Positions 41,484 through 46,122 of a stretch of DNA of 46,122 nucleotides are shown piece after piece (positions within the stretch are counted from its first letter, which is position 1; the number at the start of each line of letters is the position of its first letter). Both the position numbers and the translations under genes were made by a program. Origin of the DNA: Chara braunii (lineage: Eukaryota > Streptophyta > Charophyceae > Charales > Characeae); the NCBI GenBank assembly GCA_003427395.1, contig BFEA01000663.1, positions 568,415-614,536 of the forward strand, in the 5' to 3' direction. A model generated the notes under the pieces. It saw only the letters and a list, made by a program, of their open reading frames with translations, did not search any database and was not told the DNA's origin.

Positions 41484-44337
41484 TGTTGGAGACCAATGCG
41501 CCTCGTCAACGTGTAGTTGACTCGTCACGGTCAGCCTCTGCGTCGTATCAGTCTCAAAGGTTGTTTGTGGTCACAATCAGCGAAGTGTTGACGCGCTGGA
41601 TGGTCCCCTTGGGCTGAGTCAGCGGACAAGACAGCACGACGGTCCAGCCCCACAGAAACCAAATCACGGGCTTTGGGCTGAACCGCTGCATCTACAAGGG
41701 CCAAATCTAGTAGGACCCACTCCAAACGACACTGAAAACGGACAAAGGGTTAGTGAGAACAATAGAGTTGATCGCCTGGGACCGGACCAACATGGCCAAA
41801 TGACCTTGTCGGGAAAGGTACGGCCCAAAATGGTCAAGGGAATACGGGATTAGGCCCTCATTATGATTAAGAGGGGTTTTGTTTTATTTTTAGAACAAGG
41901 CCGACCCTTCGTATTCCAAAGTCGGGCTAGTCCGACCCTGCGTTATTTTTAGCACAGAACCACGCTATTTTTAGCATAGACCCGCAATATTCTTAGCGCT
42001 GGCCCGTGCTATTTTTAGCACGGGACCAACTGTTCGTATTCCAAAGTTGCGACTGTCCCAGCCCCACGCGATTTTTAGCGCAGGCCCGCGCTATTTTTAG
42101 TGCAGGCCCGTGCTATTCTTAGCATCGGACTAGCTGTTCGTGTTCCAAAGTCGGGACTGTCCCAGTCCCGCACTAATTTTAGCGCAGGCCTGTGCTATTT
42201 TTAGCCCTCGGACTGCTGCACTTGGGCCCGACCACCTGGCGTCTCCACTATAAAAGAGAGGTCGTGGCACTCAAGAGAGAGAGAAGACCCACGTGCGAGG
42301 AAGTGGAAACGCTGGTGCGATAAAGCTGGGACTAGAGCAAGAAGCAAGAAGCGGCAGGAGCGAGATGAGCAAGGACCAGGTAGGCAGGAGGTAAGAGAGG
42401 GGGAGAGCTGCTACAACAGGGGCATGAGTCAGGCTTTTGGCCAAAGGTCATAACCCCGTCTCCCACCTCCTCTCCTCTTTTCTTATCCTTTTCATCTTTC
42501 TCTCACTCTCTTCCTCGCTCTGTCCCTGCTCGCTCCGCTCTTTTTCGCTATTCTGGCTATACCCCCAGTTTTGGGGTGGACTACGCCACCTTTCTTCTGC
42601 TTCTAGTACCGGGTTAGTCTGCGCACGTCGCATGATTCCTTAAATTATGTGTGTGGCGCGGTCTGGCACAGTTCTGATCAGTTGTTTGGTATCTGGCACA
42701 GTTCTGATCAGCCATTTGGTATCTGGCATAGTTCTGATCTGCCGTTTTGTTAGCCAAGTGTAGCTTGGCATAGTTTTGAACTACTACTTGGCATGCTCGA
42801 GCAACAGGATATGGTTCGGATCTTATACTTGGTAGACCTGCGCAGCTCGATGTGGTATTTTTCCAGCCACTTGTCAGGTCTGCGCAGTTTGATATGGGTT
42901 GGATCTGCCACTTGGATCTGTGGAAACTACTGATCTTGCCATTGTGCGCCCACGCACACCCCGTTGGCACTTGGATCCGTGGAAATTGCTGATCTTGCCA
43001 TTGTGCGCTCGCGTGCACTTGGATCTGTGGAAACTACTGATCTTGCCATCGTGCGCCCGCGTGCATCCCGTTGCTACTTGGATCTGTGGAAGCTGCTGAT
43101 CTTGCCATTGTGCGCCCACGCGCACTCCAATTCTGAACCAGGTCACCGTGCGCCCACGCGGACTGTATCTAAGAGCCGATTATGAACCAGGTTACTGTGT
43201 GCTCACTCGCACTATATCTGAGGATCAATTCTGAACCAGGAAACCGAGTGCCCACTCGCACTATATCTCAGGGTCAATGCTGAACCATGTGAGGATCAAT
43301 TCTGAACCAGGGAACCGTGTGCCCAGTCGCACTATATCTAAGGGTCAATGTTGAATCCGAGAACCGTGTGCTAACTTGCACTATATCTGAGGGTCAATTC
43401 TGAACCAGCGTGCCAATAGGCACTTAATCTGTGCGACAGTGCGCACTTAACCCGTGAAGCCTTGCCTTGGTCAGTGCGACAGTGCGCACTCAATCTGTAA
43501 ACTCTGCCTTGATGACCTTGGGTCAGTGCGACAGTGCGCACTCAATCTGTAAACTCGGCTTAGATGAACTTGACTAGTGCGCACTCAATCTGCTTTGATG
43601 AGCTTGAGTCAGTGCGCTCATGCACACTAAATCTGTGTACTCCGCCCTGATGATTTTTTGAGCCAGCACGTCAGTGGGCGCTCAACCTGTGAAACTTGTT
43701 GTCGATTCTCAGAGCTAATGTGCACCCCATTGAGGGTTGTCCCACCGAAGATCTTTGCCAATTGGGACTATACACCAGTGTGAATTTCTGCTGGGGCAAG
43801 TTGTCTGAGTGCACGCCCAGGCTTGAGTAGGCTGATTGAGTGCTCACCCAAGCTCTGGTTGGCTGTTTGAGTGTGCACCCATGCTCTTGCAGGCGGTTTG
43901 AGTGCCCGTCCAGGCTTGGGCAGGCTATTTCAGTGTGCGCTCAGGTTTGGGAAGGCTATTTGAGTGTGTGCCCAGGCTCGGGCAGGTTATATGAGCGTGC
44001 GCCCAGGCTCGGGCAGGCTATTTGAGCGTGCGCCAATGCGCACCCATGCTCAGTATTGCCATTTGAGTGCGCGCCCATGAGCACCAATGCTCAGTATTGA
44101 CATTTGAGTGCGGGCCCATGCTCAATATTGCCTTTTGAGTGTGCGCCCGTGTGCGCCCATGCTCGGAATTGCCTTTTGAGTGTCAGCCCATGAGCGCCCA
44201 TACTCTGTATTGCCTTTTAGTGTGCGCCCGTGTGCGCCCATGCTCGGAATTGCTATTAGAGTCCACGCCCACGCGCGTCGATACACGTGCGCTCGTGCCC
44301 GGTACCACTATTTGAGTGCGCGCACATGCACGCCCGT
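41484..44337 (+). mobile_element. Element C 3' LTR, truncated by an insertion
   Basis: Starts TGTTGGAGACCAATGCGCC and follows the 5' LTR through the hairpin array, TATA (42249), C/T-rich region and tandem arrays. It lacks the solo LTR. At 44337, inside the 31/41-bp array, similarity stops. Confidence 0.92.
42249..42256 (+). promoter_or_regulatory. TATA box of element C 3' LTR
   Basis: TATAAAAG in the same context as 24858-24865. Confidence 0.72.
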
Positions 44338-44621
44338 TGTCGGAGGGCACGGTGTCCCAGCCCTCCTCTCCGAACCAAGTCCCTGCCTGGTATCGGCTTC
44401 TTGCTCCGATGGCGCGGTCTATGGGTATGTTCCCGAATCACAATCCTTGAGACCTAGGTCGTACCTAGACGTGGACCGACCCTGTTGGTGCCTGCCCTCT
44501 GCAAAAAGGGTGCGCCACAGGGCTTTCCATTGGTCCACGTAGGATCGGCGCCCTGCTGTACAGCAGAGCAATATCGGCCTGTGGCCTTGGTAGCCGTCGG
44601 CCTCGCCCTGGGACGCGGAGG

Positions 44622-44646
44622 TGAAAAGACTGGCTCAGTCTTTTCA
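44622..44646. repeat. Perfect 11-bp stem hairpin
   Basis: TGAAAAGACTG, GCT loop, CAGTCTTTTCA. A 14-bp palindrome CTGCTGTACAGCAG (44553-44566) lies close by. Confidence 0.9.
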
Positions 44647-45608
44647 AATGCGCGCCAAGCGCCCCTCTAGCAGGTTATGGGATAGGTACATGAGACAGGT
44701 CGCTGTCAAGAAGAAAATGTGCTGAACAAAAGAAAACGAAGGAAAACATAATGTAAAAGTGAAAAGAAAAATTTAGCACCAGAGTGAGCGCACGGATCGG
44801 GGCTTTGTCTTAAATCAGAGTAATCCAGCGATAGTTGGTCACTCCACTATGAAATTTCCTTTTCCCGTTTTATAATTATTATTATTTTGCTGATTTTCAG
44901 AAGTGGGTTTTTTCTTCAGTCCCTGACACTTCGCGGGAAGTCAAACGGTTCAAAATTCGGGCGCGGCTGTAGTCTGTGGCCAGACTGACTTGGTTTGTCA
45001 TTTTCTGTACTGATGGTTGGGAGGCCCGATCGGGTGCCGCGCAGTAGGACCCCAAAAGAGGGGCGACCCGCGGCCGCATCGGTAGGAGGTTCATCACCCC
45101 CTATAGAAGGTCATGAACCCCCTCCTTACCATCGGACACGGGGACCTAACAGGGATGGGCTGGTGCCGTATTTTACAAAGGGAAATGCGACCGTCGGTAT
45201 CCCATTATGGGACCACCGCCTTGAAGTCCCAATCACTTCGCAGCAAGGCGAAATAACAGGGGCAAAGAGTGGAGTTATCGTCCACCCCGTGTTGCGGCTG
45301 CGGGTGTATCATTATTTTGTTTTTCGTTTTCTTTTGCTTTTTCAGTAGTGATACTCAAAAGAAAAATTACAGACCCCTAGTAAGCTGAATTTTGGAGGTC
45401 GTCTGAGCGCCCATTTAAAGCACGGTGTTGCAGCTAGAGAGGGAGCCTACAAAAGGGACGAGAGGGGTTTGCTCGACGACTAAGAACAGGTGTGTGTCCN
45501 AGTCNCTTTATGGTGCCGGTGCCATCAGAGTGGGGGAAGTNTCGGTGGACTGTTTGTGTNCGTGCGCTCCCAGTGCCAAGTACGGGCTATTCTGAGAAGC
45601 GCGTAGCC

Positions 45609-46122
45609 ATGGCCCTACATGGTTATAGACCGGACCGTTGGAACCTCCANGCGCGTTGGAAGCCAATGTCCGGTGAAGGGGCCTGGATCACGACAATGCT
45701 NAACTATGACGGGGGAGATGAGATTAAACTGAAGNTCGACGTGGAAAGGGCAAAGGAAATAGAAATNAGAATTAATTCTAAGCTGCAAGATGCAATCACG
45801 GAGGCGAGGGATCGCGCTGAAAGACGTTGTAGGAGGGATGGAGTTACCTCGAGAAGGCGAGTGACAGTGGCGTATCACGAGGTAGAGACCTCCACTGACA
45901 CGATAGACCGAGAGCAGGCGCATCTGGACCGTGACTCGNAAGCTGAGAGTGAGGAGAGTGAACGTGTGACCAATGTCCAGTCCTGGCATGGACTGGATGA
46001 AATTCGCCGGAACCACCCGCTGACGAGAACGGTAGAGGATGGCCCAGAGGCCTATTCGGAACGGGTAGTGAAGGGGAAAAAGAAAGTCGCCGAGGCTGGA
46101 CGCGTGCGAGGCTCTCGAAGAC
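45609..46122 (+). CDS. Open-ended ORF of element D (171+ codons)
   Basis: ATG 45609 opens a frame with no stop up to the window edge, although several codons contain N and one (NAA near 45940) could hide a stop. The product starts MALHGYRPDRW, is Trp-containing and then strongly charged (AITEARDRAERRCRR, AESEESER), ending in a basic stretch (KGKKKVAEAGRVRGSRR). The charge pattern would suit a gag-like or nucleic-acid binding first ORF of a retroelement, but I recognise no family. Confidence 0.5.
   Translation, partial: MALHGYRPDRWNLXARWKPMSGEGAWITTMXNYDGGDEIKLKXDVERAKEIEXRINSKLQDAITEARDRAERRCRRDGVTSRRRVTVAYHEVETSTDTIDREQAHLDRDSXAESEESERVTNVQSWHGLDEIRRNHPLTRTVEDGPEAYSERVVKGKKKVAEAGRVRGSRR

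Larger units (their letters stand above)
22862..44337 (+). mobile_element. Element C: giant Ty3/gypsy retrotransposon with about 5.5-kb LTR
   Basis: Both LTRs begin T-TGTTGGAGACCAA (TG at 22862 and 41484). The 5' LTR ends near CA 29605-29606, five bases before a classic TGGCGCCGTTG primer site. Internal region: five repeats of an unknown domain, gag with zinc knuckle, protease, RT (YIDD), RNase H, integrase, then a 3 kb 3' region. The 3' LTR is cut at 44337 by another insertion, so its end and target duplication are missing. Size, primer-site type and extra 5' and 3' sequence recall the Tat/Ogre/Athila group, but assignment needs a phylogeny. All coding parts are broken. Confidence 0.85.
44338..46122 (+). 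mobile_element. Element D: probable further insertion, continues past window
   Basis: Unrelated sequence begins TGTCGGAGGGCACGG exactly where the C LTR breaks off. A TG start and a preceding CCGT suggest an LTR element, but the other end is outside the window. 44338-45608 has no supported gene; it holds short hairpins and acceptor-like sites (TTTTCAG near 44899 and 45343). Scattered single Ns after 45500 show low sequence quality. A LINE or other element is also possible. Confidence 0.5.

Noticed and set aside
44338-44620. HDV-like ribozyme at the start of element D
   Set aside because: A stretch resembles the HDV core (GTCCCAGCC..TCCTC), but there is no room for the P3 helix and no proper catalytic-C segment near a P2 partner.

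Overview
The window looks like repeat-dense nuclear DNA of a land plant or streptophyte alga. A charophyte such as Chara is my best guess. The basis is plant-type Ty3/gypsy retrotransposons (one carries a chromodomain), an initiator-tRNA-Met primer site and a plant-type TGGCGCC primer site. A minus-strand exon resembling a dynein heavy chain points to an organism with flagellated cells, which argues against flowering plants and conifers. The species call is inference. Almost all the window is nested, decayed mobile DNA, and I see no intact gene.

Layout. (1) 1-7542: element A, a chromovirus whose 5' LTR lies outside the window. It runs leader, gag, protease, reverse transcriptase/RNase H, integrase, chromodomain, 3' LTR (6599-7542), and is broken by stops and frameshifts. 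(2) 7543-10752: a non-LTR island with inverted-repeat units, the dynein-like exon, microsatellites, one long hairpin, two copies of a 122-bp MITE and an assembly gap. (3) 10753-20118: element B, a second and more decayed copy of the A family (5' LTR 11161-12042; truncated 3' LTR 19059-19710). It is flanked by two copies of a 408-bp host segment. (4) 20119-22861: mostly unrecognised DNA with one possible minus-strand exon. (5) 22862-44337: element C, a giant Ty3/gypsy element. Its 5' LTR spans 22862-29606 and is built largely of stacked tandem-repeat families. A 1205-bp solo LTR with a 5-bp target duplication sits inside it. After the primer site (29611) come five copies of an uncharacterised domain of about 130 residues, then gag, protease, RT, RNase H and integrase (32640-38139), a 3' region, and a 3' LTR cut off at 44337. 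(6) 44338-46122: unrelated sequence, probably another inserted element, with an open-ended ORF at the window edge.

The retroelement genes follow the usual gag-pol plan. Gag packages RNA; protease, RT/RNase H and integrase copy and insert it; the chromodomain of A would guide insertion to chromatin. Every copy here is non-autonomous. The least explained part is the C-specific set between its hairpin-array promoter and gag: an LTR-borne ORF, a small separate ORF and the five-fold domain array.
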